A stretch of DNA of 64,000 nt from Prochilodus magdalenae (Eukaryota > Chordata > Actinopteri > Characiformes > Prochilodontidae), in assembly GCA_024036415.1 (NCBI GenBank), contig JAMWET010000800.1, positions 1 to 64,000 of the forward strand, written 5' to 3'. The notes beneath the pieces were generated by a model. That model saw only the letters and a program-made list of their open reading frames with translations, did not search any database and had not been told where the DNA came from. Each line of letters opens with the position of its first letter. Position 1 is the first letter of the stretch. The position numbers were made by a program, and so were the translations under genes. This document shows, one piece after another, positions 1-10,915 of the stretch.

Positions 1-46
1 TACCGCTACCGCATCCAATCTGGCTGGACTGTGGTAGTTAAGTATT

Positions 47-248
47 GTTCAAGCTGCTGGTGGATTTCACAGGACTCCATTAGAAGCTTCTACAGCTCCA
101 TACGCTGAGACGTCTGGCGTGTTGGGTTAGCTAACGCGGGTCGCCCTGGAACTGGCGCATACTGAAGTACAGACTTCTGTATGTGTAGCTCATTATAATG
201 ATTGATTCATATCAGTCTAATTTATCATCATTATTGATCCTGGTCTAC
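47..248 (+). mobile_element. Tc1-like family A, 3' end fragment
   Basis: This fragment matches by eye the 3' third of the copies at 30975-31622 and, reversed, 14378-15105. Shared blocks include CACAGGACTCCATTAG, GACGTCTGGCGTGTTGGG and the tail TATGTGTAGCTCA followed by ATCAGTCTAA. Only the last codons of a transposase would lie here, and the frame is broken. The 5' part is absent, either lost or never inserted. It is a dead fragment of the most frequent transposon family in the window. Confidence 0.75.
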
Positions 249-944
249 GTCATCTCGTCTTCCTACACAAACCTCGACTCGCCACACCTCTTCTGGTGCT
301 AGCTTAGGCCCTTTTATTGAAGAGTGTGGAAAACCAGGTGTGCGTTTTTTCCCACTTCCTATTTTTCTCTTTGACATTAAGACCACCATGAAAATGCATT
401 AGCCTATTTTGGCACCTGTTCTCTGAGCAGGCTGTATTAGTCCGGGGCAGATGTATTCCTCCTCCACATTCATAAAGAGCGAACCTGCGCTGGCGTCCGT
501 CTGAAGCGCTCTGTGTTATGTGGTACGGAGGCTTCACCTCCTCACCTGTGCTGTGTTTACCTGGCCGTGTCTCTGCAGTGTGTTTGGAAGGTAAACACAG
601 TTTGCAGTAAGGTGTTAAAGCACGCGCTGGGATGTCGTCGAGTGTGACTGACCTGCTATTCGCTTTAAGGGTTTGTAATTGTCAGAGAAGCACAAATGAA
701 CTTTTGTGTGTCACTATGGAAACGCCGCAAGAATGTTTCTGGTTCTGCCTCGGGGCATTCTGTCAGGAAAGGCGCCCGGGTGAGGGATCTGTGGGGTGAG
801 AGTGGGTTTATTCAGTACGGCTGTATAAGGGCCATGCTAAGCGCACGTCACTGAGCGCCTAGGATAAAGAAGACAATGTCAAAGACAACTCTACATATAC
901 ATCAGGTACTTCAGGGAAAGGTCTGCTGCATCATGGAAAACCAG
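249..944. other. No recognisable feature
   Basis: Mixed-composition sequence with no repeat structure and no credible coding frame. The 77-codon minus frame at 304-537 resembles nothing I recognise and has no splice or codon-use support. It may be unique intergenic or intronic DNA. Confidence 0.4.
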
Positions 945-1890
945 CTCCTTGTATCTACGCTCACTGCCATACAGGACACTCTGTAGGTGTACAGGTCCAG
1001 ACTGTAGTCCGTCTGTTTCTCCGTGTACTGTATTACCCTGTTCTTCAATAGTCAGGACCCCCACAGGACCACCACAGAGCAGGTATGTGGGTGGTGGATC
1101 ATTCTCAGCACTGCAGGCACACTGACGTGGTGGTGGTGTGTTAGTGTGGGTGGTGCTGGTGTGAGTGGATCAGATACAGCAGTGCTGCTGGAGTGTTGAG
1201 ACACTGTGTCCACTCACTGTCCACTCCATTAGACACTCCTACCTTGCTGCTCCACCTTGTAGATGGACAGTCAGAGACGATAGCTCATCTGCTGCTGCAC
1301 AGTGCAGTGTTGGTCATCCTCTAGTCCTTCAGCAGTGGACACAGGACGCTGGCCCACAGGACGCTGCCACAGACAGGACCGCCCCACAGGACGCTGGGCT
1401 CCACAGGCGCTCCAGGGTTGATTCGTCTGACCATCCATGACCCAATTGCCGGCCACAGGACACTGCCCCACAGGACGCTGCCCACAGGACGCTGCCCACA
1501 GGACGCTGCCCACAGGACACTGCCCCACAGGACGCTGCCCACAGGTTGCTGCTAACGGGACGCTGCCCACAGGACGCTGCCCACAGGACGCAGCCCACAG
1601 GACGCTGCCCACAGGACGCTGCCCACAGGACGCTGCCCCACTGGATGCTGCTGTGCTGGACAGTTCAGGTTAGTGGCTGATTCTCAGTCCAGCAGTGACA
1701 CTGAGGTGTCCAGCAGCACTACTGTGTCTGATCCGCTCACACCAGCACCACCCACACTAACACACCACCACCACGTCAGTGTCACTGCAGTGCTGAGAAT
1801 GATCCACCACCCACATCGTACCTGCTCTGTGGGGGTCCGTTGGGGGTCCTAACCATTGAAGAACAGGGTAATTCAGTATACAAGGTAATG
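945..1890. mobile_element. Foldback-type dispersed element, copy 1
   Basis: Two long inverted arms, 1024-1192 and 1709-1880, are near-perfect reverse complements. They include GTGAGTGGATCAGA-like and CCACCACCACGTCAGTG-like blocks. They enclose a non-palindromic centre containing a minisatellite at 1338-1652. The same arms and centre recur at 33060-33890 and, as a left half only, at 52618-52957. From memory this is a common non-coding teleost dispersed repeat. No transposase is encoded, and the short frames inside are minisatellite artefacts. The class (foldback DNA element) is inferred from arm geometry. Confidence 0.75.
1338..1652. repeat. 14-15 bp minisatellite inside foldback copy 1
   Basis: About 20 copies of a unit with core CCCACAGGACGCTG, some with one extra C. 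The array sits exactly between the conserved centre sequences of the foldback element. The same motif in the opposite orientation fills the equivalent position of copy 2 (33381-33778). Overlapping frames of about 75-110 codons on both strands come only from the repeat. Confidence 0.9.
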
Positions 1891-1905
1891 TGGATGAGAT
1901 ACATA

Positions 1906-1938
1906 TTGTTGTCCACATACTTTTGGCCATATAGTGTT
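1906..1938. mobile_element. Isolated Tc1-like terminal sequence (family B)
   Basis: TACTTTTGGCCATATAGTGT matches the remembered terminal inverted repeat of a teleost Tc1-like family whose interior occurs at 52958-53815. No transposase body adjoins it, so it is a solo end or a MITE remnant. Confidence 0.5.
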
Positions 1939-3351
1939 GACTGTGGTATAGCGCTGTGCCCTCCAAGCAGCGATGATAAACAGTTAGGATGTTTGGGAGG
2001 AGGACCATGCTGGAAGTTCATCCGTCCCTCACTATAACGTTCCACAGGTTTCCAGATATTTCCGGAGTGTTTTCCCACTTCTCAACCGCTAGCTCTGCCA
2101 GAAAGACTTAAAGGCAAAACGATATTTCAGTCCTTGAAAGGTGGACAACTGGAAGGACAACAGTCCTTAAGGAATTAAGAGTCTTTGGCATGTACCCCGT
2201 CCTGGGCCCTGAAGGTCTTGAAGTGAAATTGACAATTTGGCCAATCCAGATTCCTTTCTCTGTGATATCTAGGTAGCGAAACGAGCTCTGCCATTGGTTC
2301 AGGATCTGGAATGAGAACTTTGTACTACCTGGATAACTGATTGAATGATGGTAGAAACAATCTGGTTCAGATTTAGAGTTTTTGGGGCCGAGAAGGCACT
2401 CTAGGAATTCCGGAAGTTCTAGATAATAGTCTAATTAGGTTTCGGACTGTTGTTAGAACAGGAAAAGAGACAGAGCAGAAGTAGTCACCAAGAAAATGAA
2501 CACATGGAATTTTTTTTACATGCTGTTTCCAATGTCCGTGTTTGTTCCGGAATGTCTAAAATGTTAGTTTAGCTTAGCACTAACATACCATTAGAAATCC
2601 CCTATGGATGCTAGCGGGAATAGGCATTATTCCTGCAGTGTAGCCTTCAATAGTCATGGCTCTCTGCTGGCAGTCATACTGGGAGCGTTATTGGCGCGAT
2701 CCGACCTGGCAGGCTAATCTTGGATTTCCTGATGATCTTTTATAATGGTAGGTTTATTGCTGTGGATGTAGTGAAGCCGATTCCTGCCAGCCTCAGCAGC
2801 TCATCTTCACTAAGTGCGCCTGGATGAGCTGGATCCAGCCAGTTAACTCAGCACTTTATAACGGCAGAGCTTTTTCTTAATGGAAATCATGGATCTGTCC
2901 CAACATCCCCAACCGCCCCCCTCCGCCTCCACCTCCCACCACCCAACACATACAGATACCGCTTCGACGACACCCCCCCGACTCAGCGCAGCCGGATGGT
3001 GCCCCGGTCCACACGCATCGATTCCGCTTACAGCTTTTCCGCGGAAACAGAAGCAGTGATCAAAGATTCAGAACGCCTGCCACTTCCACTCACTTCAGTC
3101 CAGCCACACTGCGCCGGCGGAAGAGTCGCCGCCCTTCTCCAGGAGTTTACTGCTGAAGCTATCGATAGGGAAAATGGGACGTGTGGTCGGAAGTGCTGTT
3201 GACTAGGTCCTATATACGTGTCCAGGTAGTCCATACCCACTCACGCAGGAGCGGAGACTTTAATCACCTGGTCCAATCACATAACGAGCCAGTATATATA
3301 TGAGTGAATGTGAGATCATTTTAGCGCCTCGATAAAACTCTGTGTGGGATC
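1939..3351. other. No recognisable gene or repeat
   Basis: About 1.4 kb of apparently single-copy sequence. It has a C-rich stretch near 2905-2985 and no frame longer than about 70 codons. The small frames at 2996-3202 (+) and 3028-3240 (-) overlap each other and resemble no family. Possible intergenic or intronic DNA. Confidence 0.4.
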
Positions 3352-3352
3352 A

Positions 3353-3390
<38 letters not shown>

Positions 3391-3478
3391 TAATAATAAT
3401 AACAGTAATAATAATAATAATAGTAATAATAATAATAATAGTAATAATAATAAAAAATAATGATGATGATGATGATAG

Positions 3479-3539
<61 letters not shown>
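3352..3539. repeat. (AAT)n microsatellite with short GAT interruption
   Basis: About 188 bp of AAT/ATA trinucleotides with occasional AAC, AGT and AAA variants and a short GATGATGAT run near 3461-3475. It gives Ile, Asn or Tyr homopolymer frames that are not genes. Confidence 0.95.
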
Positions 3540-3584
3540 CTGACTGCATAATAAAATGATTTTTGTTTTGATTTTTTTGTTTCT

Positions 3585-4512
3585 TTTATCTCTCAGTCTC
3601 TCGTCTTAGCTTCTCTATGTCCCTCTCTCTGTCTCCCTATATATCTCTTTTTTCACTCTCCCTTTTCTTCACTCTTCATTCTTCATTCTTCCTATACATC
3701 TCTCTGTCTGTCTTCCTGTCTCTCTGTCTCTACCCCTCTCTGTCTTTCTCTGTCTCACGCTCTCTTAATTTCTCTGTCCCTCTCTCTGTCTCCTCCACTT
3801 TCACTCTGTCTTCCTTTTCCTGTCTCTCTTTCCCCCCTCTGTGTCTCTCTCCTTTCTGTCTTTTTCTGCTCCTCTTTTCTCACGCTACTCTCTCTCTGTC
3901 TTTCCCTCTCTGTCTTTCTCTTTGTCTCTCCGTCTCTTCCTCCCTCTCTCTGTATCCGTTTTCTCTGTATATCTCTCTCTTTCTCTCTTTCATTCTTTTC
4001 CTGTCTCTCTCTATCTTCCTCCTGTTTTTCCGTTCATGTCTTTCTCTGTCCCTTTTTCCCACTCTCCTCTCTTTCTGTCTTTCTTCCTGTGTCTTTAACT
4101 CTCGGTCTCTTCCCCCTCTCTGTCTTTCTGTCCCTCTTTTCTCACTCTAGTCTTTCTTCCTGTGTCTCTCTGTCTTTCTTTCTCTCTGTCTTGCTCTCTG
4201 TCTCTTCCTTTCTCTCTCTGTATCTTTCCTCTCTCTGTATCTTTCCTCTCTCTGTATCTTTCCTCTCTCTGTCTTTCTCTCTCTTTCCTGTCCTAATCTG
4301 TTTTCCTTTTTCTGTCTCTTTGTTTTCTTCCGCTTTCTCTGTCTTTCTCCATGTCTCTCTGTTTCTCCTCCCTCTCTCTGTCTTCCCCTGTCCATCTTGA
4401 ATCCCTCTCCCTTGCTGTCTTCTTCTGCCCTGTTTTTCTCACTCTTCCCCCTCTCTCTGTCTTCCTCTGTCTCGTTTGTCTCTCACCATCTGTCTCTCTT
4501 TCCTCTCTTTCT
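3585..4512. repeat. Pyrimidine-rich CTCTGTCT tract
   Basis: Over 900 bp almost wholly C and T on the plus strand with sparse G, built from degenerate TCTCTCTGTCT units. The 177-codon plus frame at 3617-4150 (Ser/Leu/Phe-rich) and its partners are composition artefacts. It continues into the tandem repeat at 4528. Confidence 0.9.
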
Positions 4513-4527
4513 ACATCTCTCTGTCTC

Positions 4528-4850
4528 AGACAGATAACGATGATGGTGATGGTGGTGATGAAGATGGACCCTCCCTCCCTCTCTCTCTGTCTGTCTCTCA
4601 GACACTAGGGCAGATGATGGTGGTGGTGGTGAGGGTGGTGATGAAGATGGACCCTCCCTCCCTCTCTCTCTGTCTGTCTCTCAGACACTAAGGCAGATGA
4701 TGGTGGTGGTGATGACGGTGGTGGTGAGGGTGGTGATGAAGATGGACCCTCCCTCCCTCTCTCTCTGTCTGTCTCTCAGACACTAGGGCAGATGATGGTG
4801 GTGATGATGACGGTGGTGGTGAGGGTGAGTAAGGTGGACCCTCCCTCCTG
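4528..4850. repeat. Four-copy minisatellite with growing GGT/GAT core
   Basis: Units begin AGACA(C/G) at 4528, 4600, 4683 and 4778, so successive spacings are 72, 83 and 95 bp. Each unit holds GGT/GAT-rich DNA, then AAGATGGACCCTCCCTCCC, then CTCTCTGTCTGTCTCTC. The extra length in later copies comes from more GGT/GAT triplets. The plus frame from 4792 that starts in the last copy is an artefact plus unrelated downstream sequence. Confidence 0.85.
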
Positions 4851-5109
4851 CTCTGCCTCCTTCTGGAGATGTTGCTCCTCTCGATGTGTCTGTGTCTGGG
4901 TGGGGTTGGCCCCTCAGGGCTCGAGCTGCTATAATTGCGGGGTTGTGTTGTTTCTTGTGCTCTTTAGAGTGAAAGTCTCTCGCTCGGTAAGAAGGATCGT
5001 CTTCCTCTCTCAGTCTGTCACCTGGCTCCCTCTTCTCACAGTTGTCACCGGTGATGTCATCTTAAAGGACCCGTGTCACGGAAGGAGCTATAGCGGTACT
5101 GTTATTGAA

Positions 5110-5352
5110 CTCACAGGGTTTAAAGAGCCCATAGCTCTAGTTCATTGTGACCATCTTTCACCCTTATTCCTGAGACTGTTCACTGTGCCTTTAAAACTGA
5201 TATGTGTAAATGAACTGGGTGTGCTCTATTACGCCTCCATCCAAAGCAATAACACGTATCAGTCTTAAAGGCACAGTAATGAAAAACAGCCTGTTCAATA
5301 ATGCAGGATAAAAAAACGCATATGGGCCCTTTAATGCTAGAGTCTTTAAAGT
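5110..5352. mobile_element. Small foldback/MITE-like element
   Basis: Inverted arms at 5182-5206 and 5253-5277 match at 23 of 25 positions and contain ACTGTGCCTTTAA. A weaker outer pairing joins AAAGAGCCCATA near 5121 with the reverse complement of TATGGGCCCTTT near 5322. There is no coding capacity. The outer limits are uncertain, and GATGTCAT-like boxes outside both ends hint at a somewhat longer element. Confidence 0.5.
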
Positions 5353-5646
5353 GATATTTGCTGACCTGCTGGTTGTCATGTCTCACTGTCTGGAACAATG
5401 ACATCATTTCAGAAATTAGCCCCAGCATAATGTCTTACCTTATTTCATTAAGAAAGAGCAACTGGATTAGAGGTACGGTTAAAGAATCAGGCTTAGAAGA
5501 ATATTTGATCTGTCATAAACGACAGCATGAACAAAAACGAGCCTCCCGGATCACTCTAATCAGGACAGACGAGGCGGATACCAAACATAAACACTGACAT
5601 TCATCTGCTCATCCAACATCCTGAGTGAATACTGCATTACATCACT

Positions 5647-5647
<1 letters not shown>
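5353..5647. other. No recognisable feature
   Basis: Mixed sequence between the small hairpin element and the GA tract. The 79-codon plus frame at 5358-5597 matches nothing I know. Confidence 0.35.

Positions 5648-5690
<43 letters not shown>
5648..5690. repeat. (GA)n microsatellite
   Basis: About 21 uninterrupted GA dinucleotides, the leading edge of the larger purine block that begins at 5831. Confidence 0.95.
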
Positions 5691-5696
<6 letters not shown>

Positions 5697-5830
5697 GTTA
5701 GAGAGAGAGAAAGAGGTGGACCATGATAGAGGGAGGGGGGAGAGAGAGAATTCCTGTAAATAACTATTTCTGTTGATCGTATTGTTTTATATATATGCCA
5801 ATCATGCCAATAAAGCACTACTGAACTGAG

Positions 5831-7336
<1,506 letters not shown>

Positions 7337-7879
7337 ACACACAGCTAGCATCATTAACGGGGATCAGATCCGAGCGTTATTCCTCCAGCAGGCGTCGGCT
7401 GATTGAGTATTGACGGCAGTGCGCCGTTACGGTGTGGAGCTGTGATTGGCTCCAGTTAGAGGAGGAAGTCTGGTCCTGAGTAAACACCTCACTCCAGACC
7501 AAGAACCAGACAAGGTCAAACCTCTTCCACCTCCTCTCATTACACTGTGGAGCCCACCGCGGCGGGTGGGGGGTGTCCACTGACCTGAGCTTCCGCAACC
7601 TAATGAAACCCAGTCCAGTTAAGCTTACTCCATACACAGATACACGCCATGACATCACACCTCCTACTACACACCGGCTGGGACAGGGCACCGGGACCAC
7701 CGGAACCCGTTCACAGGGGTGGACAGTGGAGAGTAAAAACTGGACTGAAAATACTGCTTGATTATTTCTCCTAAAAAACAAACTATGGAATGAAGAAGGA
7801 ATGAAACGAGGGATGAATCAATCACACAGAGGAGTGAAAGTCGTTATGACTGTGGACTAGCAATTGGAGATCTGTCTTT
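7337..7879. other. No recognisable gene
   Basis: Mixed-composition DNA. The 134-codon minus frame at 7377-7781 has no family resemblance that I can see. It overlaps a 62-codon plus frame. Confidence 0.35.
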
Positions 7880-8069
7880 TTGGTATGTGACAGCAAACCG
7901 TCCATCTTGGTGCTGACCACGGTGCCTCCACACACGGATTCGTTGGGCGTCTCCACCAAGACTAAAGCGGGACTCGTCACTGAAGATGACCCGCTGCCAT
8001 TCTGAGTCACTCCATGACAGTCTGGTACGACACCACTGCAGTCTTTGGTGACGGTGACGTGGTGTTAAG
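7880..8069 (-). mobile_element. Tc1-like family A fragment, left arm of inverted pair
   Basis: On the minus strand this reads the transposase region around VIFSDESRFSLGG, which includes the first catalytic Asp of the DDE fold. Positions 7909-8069 are a perfect reverse complement of 8221-8381. The fragment ends abruptly on both sides, and sequence before about 7880 is unrelated. Confidence 0.8.
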
Positions 8070-8381
8070 CTGTCGCTGTACCTGACTGACCCAACTGCTG
8101 CACCTGTGGACACGCAGCGAACAGTGGTGTCCTCCAGGAGTCATCCTGTTAGTGCAGCACCATCGGCAGACGGCTGCACCACGCAGGACTACATGCACAC
8201 AGACCGTTACCACGACTGTCCTTAACACCACGTCACCGTCACCAAAGACTGCAGTGGTGTCGTACCAGACTGTCATGGAGTGACTCAGAATGGCAGCGGG
8301 TCATCTTCAGTGACGAGTCCCGCTTTAGTCTTGGTGGAGACGCCCAACGAATCCGTGTGTGGAGGCACCGTGGTCAGCACC
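7909..8381. repeat. Perfect 161-bp inverted repeat, 151-bp spacer
   Basis: Arms 7909-8069 and 8221-8381 are identical in reverse complement over all 161 positions as read by eye. Both arms are the same part of Tc1-like family A, joined head to head. Such identity between decayed transposon fragments suggests a recent inverted duplication or gene conversion. Confidence 0.9.
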
Positions 8382-8585
8382 GAGATGAACGGTGTGTTGT
8401 CACACGTTCAGAAGGCCTGGTGTCCCTCCACCTCCACCCCTACCGCACCATCTGCAGGAACTGTGTGAGGATGTTCAAGCTGCATGGGATGGATTATCAC
8501 AGGACTCCATCAGGAACCTCTACAGCTCCATACCGAGACGTCATACTGAGAGACATTCCCACACTTCCTTCTGGGTGCAGCCATT
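8078..8585 (+). mobile_element. Tc1-like family A copy, internally deleted
   Basis: Starts with the TGTACCTGACTGACCCAAC block found at the 5' side of other copies. It then runs through the VIFSDESRFSLGG region, the shared deletion junction near 8412-8440, and the C-terminal HHLQELCEDVQAAWDGLSQD segment. It ends with CACACTTCCTTCTGGG, which matches the outer end of the copy at 14378. About 36 bp near 8545 are missing relative to the copy at 31500. Frame shifts and the missing catalytic core make it non-functional. Confidence 0.8.
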
Positions 8586-9017
8586 CTTTTGATGATGAGT
8601 GAGGAATAATCTCATCATGTTCTCTTTCTTTCTTACTCTCTCACTCTCTTTCCTTCTTCCTTTTCCCTCCCTCCCACCTTCCCTCCCTTTCTTTCTCTCA
8701 GCTGGTGTTAAATTTAAAATAAGCCTGCTTCCCAGCAGAGTGGCGCTGCATTAAGAGCGTACAGGTCCTCCAGCTTAATGTCAATATAAAAGGCCAGAGC
8801 TGGAGCGCGCCGAGGGTTAGAAAGGGAGCGATTGTTCCGGGCCGAGCAGGTGTAGGTCAAAACGGTGAAATGAAAAGGTTAAGAGGAGGCGGGACACGCT
8901 CTTCAAAGCAAGGTTTTAAAAAACAACCGATCTGTAGTGGACTCGGGCGCTCGCACTTCTACACATACAAACAAGAAGAACGTGAAGAACCGCGTCTGCT
9001 TCCTAAAGAACCTTTAG
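8586..9017. other. Pyrimidine-rich patch and unassigned sequence
   Basis: Positions 8620-8700 are a short CT-rich tract. The remainder has no repeat or gene that I recognise. A TATAAAAGG motif near 8794 stands alone, without any downstream open frame. Confidence 0.4.
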
Positions 9018-9725
9018 GTAGACGCTCTTATCCAGAGCGACTTACAGCCGCGCTTAGTGTTCTGTCGGATAACATTCCAGCTAGTACAGGAAGGTTAGAG
9101 TCTAGAACTCGCCATGAGCTCCGACACTGTCCGAACAGGGCCCAGTGCTGATACCTAGAGAGATCAATACACAGATATAAAGTAAAAGTGCACTACCTGG
9201 CAACCCCAGCCTAGCACTCATACCTATAGAGAACAATTCACAGACAAATATAAAGCATAAGTGCACTACTTGGCAACCCAGCCCAACGCTCATACCTATA
9301 GAGAACAACATCTACTAGAGCTCACTCACTGAAGTCCATTACAAAGAGACGGGTCTTCAGTCTGCGTTTGAAGACCGAAGCTGTTCTGATGCCCGGTGGG
9401 AGTTCATTCCACCATCTTGTCCTCCATGCGTCTTCAGGATGGCGGTTCGAGTCGAGCTGTACTGGAAGCTCGAAGGGCTCGAGGTACAGATCCACTCTTC
9501 ACCAGTGCCATAAGGAGGGAGGGGATGGTCCAGTCTTGGCTTTGTAGGCCTACAGGAAGCCAGTGACGGGAGCGCAGCAGTGGAGTGACGTGGGTGAACT
9601 TGGGAAGATTGAAGATGAGTCAAGCTGCTGCGTTCTGGACCAGTTGCAGGGCCTGATGGCCTGTAGAGGAAGACCAGCCAGGAGTCGTTCAAACCGAGCA
9701 ACTGAATGGGGAGCCCTAACTCTCC
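9018..9725 (-). mobile_element. L2-like LINE, 5'-truncated (3' end of ORF2 plus tail)
   Basis: The low-coordinate end holds the fish L2-type 3' tail, with GACGCTCTTATCCAGAGCGA on the plus strand. Reading the minus strand, the high-coordinate end gives LLAGLPLQAIRPC, like the C-terminal part of CR1/L2 reverse transcriptases. Frame shifts follow. The element encodes only the last part of ORF2 and is dead. A second copy of the same family lies at 44512-45140 in the same orientation. The clade assignment rests on remembered motifs. Confidence 0.75.
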
Positions 9726-10690
9726 AGTCTCCAATCATTAACACTGCCCCCAGCCCTGAGACTAGCTCCATCCATTAACACTACCTCCAAAACCGCCTTA
9801 ACCATAGCCTGAAACTTAACCCTAGCTCCTGAGCCCAACCCTAGCTCCAGCTTTAACCCCAGCTCCAGACAAGGAAACTCCAAACTCAAGCTCCAGCCTT
9901 TACCCTAGCCTTAAACCTATTGCTAGTTCTAGTCCTAAGCCTAGCTTCGAGCCTGAACACTACCTCGAGCCCTAAGGTTAGGTCCAACCCAAACCCAAGC
10001 TCCAGCATTAACCCCACACGAAACCTAACCCTAGCTCCTAACCATACCTTGAAACCTAAACCCAAGCTCCAGCATTAACCATTGCCCGAAACCTAACCCT
10101 AGCTCCTGAGCCCAACCCCAGCTCCAGCTCTAACCCCAGCTCCAGCTCTAACCCCAGCTCTAACCCCAGCTCCAGACAAGAAAACTCCAAACCCAAGCTC
10201 CAGCATTAACCCCACCTGAAACCTAACCCTAGCTCCTGAGCCCAACCCTAGCTCCAGGTCTAACCCCAGCTCCAGCTCTAACCCCAGCTCTAACCCCAGC
10301 TCTAACCCCAGCTCCAGACAAAAAAACTCCAAACCCAAGCTCCAGCATTAACCCCACCCGAAACCTAACCCTAGCTTCTGAGCCCAACCCCAGCTCCAGC
10401 TCTAACCCCAGCTCCAGCTCTAACCCCAGCTCCAGACAAGAAAACTCCAAACCCAAGCTCCAGCATTAACCCCACACGAAACCTAACCCTAGCTCCTAAC
10501 CATACCTTGAAACCTAAACCCAAGCTCCAGCATTAACCATTGCCCGAAACCTAACCCTAGCTCCTGAGCCCAACCCTAGCTCCAGCTCTAACCCCAGCTC
10601 CAGCTCTAACCCCAGCTCCAGACAAGAAAACTCCAAACCCAAGCTCCAGCCCTAACCCTAGCCTCCAGCCCCAACCATACCTTGAAACCT
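9726..10690. repeat. CTAACCC/CAGCTC-rich minisatellite with 458-bp higher-order unit
   Basis: Built from short blocks such as CCTAACCCTAGCTCC, CAGCTCTAACCCCAGCTC and CCAAACCCAAGCTCCAGC. The block ACCTAACCCTAGCTCC starts at 10023, 10091, 10221, 10363, 10481 and 10549. The 68-bp pair 10023/10091 recurs as 10481/10549, an offset of 458 bp, which marks a higher-order duplication. The left part, 9726-9980, is more degenerate. Short minus-strand GLELGLEL frames are artefacts. Confidence 0.85.
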
Positions 10691-10704
10691 AGCCTGTCCA
10701 CAAG

Positions 10705-10915
10705 ACAAAAGTGGTACTCGTCCCTGACGTTGACGTGGTGTTAAGAGCAGTAGTGGTAACTGTACCCGTATAGTCCGGGCTGTTGAGTCAATCAGATACA
10801 GTGATGATGCCTGTTCTTGCGTGGCTGGGTGTGAAACTTGAATCGTTAGCATGTCTCCTGTTGTCAAACCTACCCACCAAGTTTCACTCCTGTTGGTTGA
10901 CTCCATCTGGGATCC
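10705..10915 (-). mobile_element. Tc1-like family A, 5' fragment
   Basis: Shares CAAACCTACCCACCAAGTTT and CTGTTGGTTGA with the 5' ends of the copies at 14378-15105 and 37244-38105. The inner side carries a diverged GACGTTGACGTGGTGTTAAG block. No catalytic-domain sequence remains. Confidence 0.7.

Noticed and set aside
9726..10690. Telomeric repeat array
   Set aside because: CCCTAA words are isolated and never in exact tandem; CAGCTC blocks dominate.
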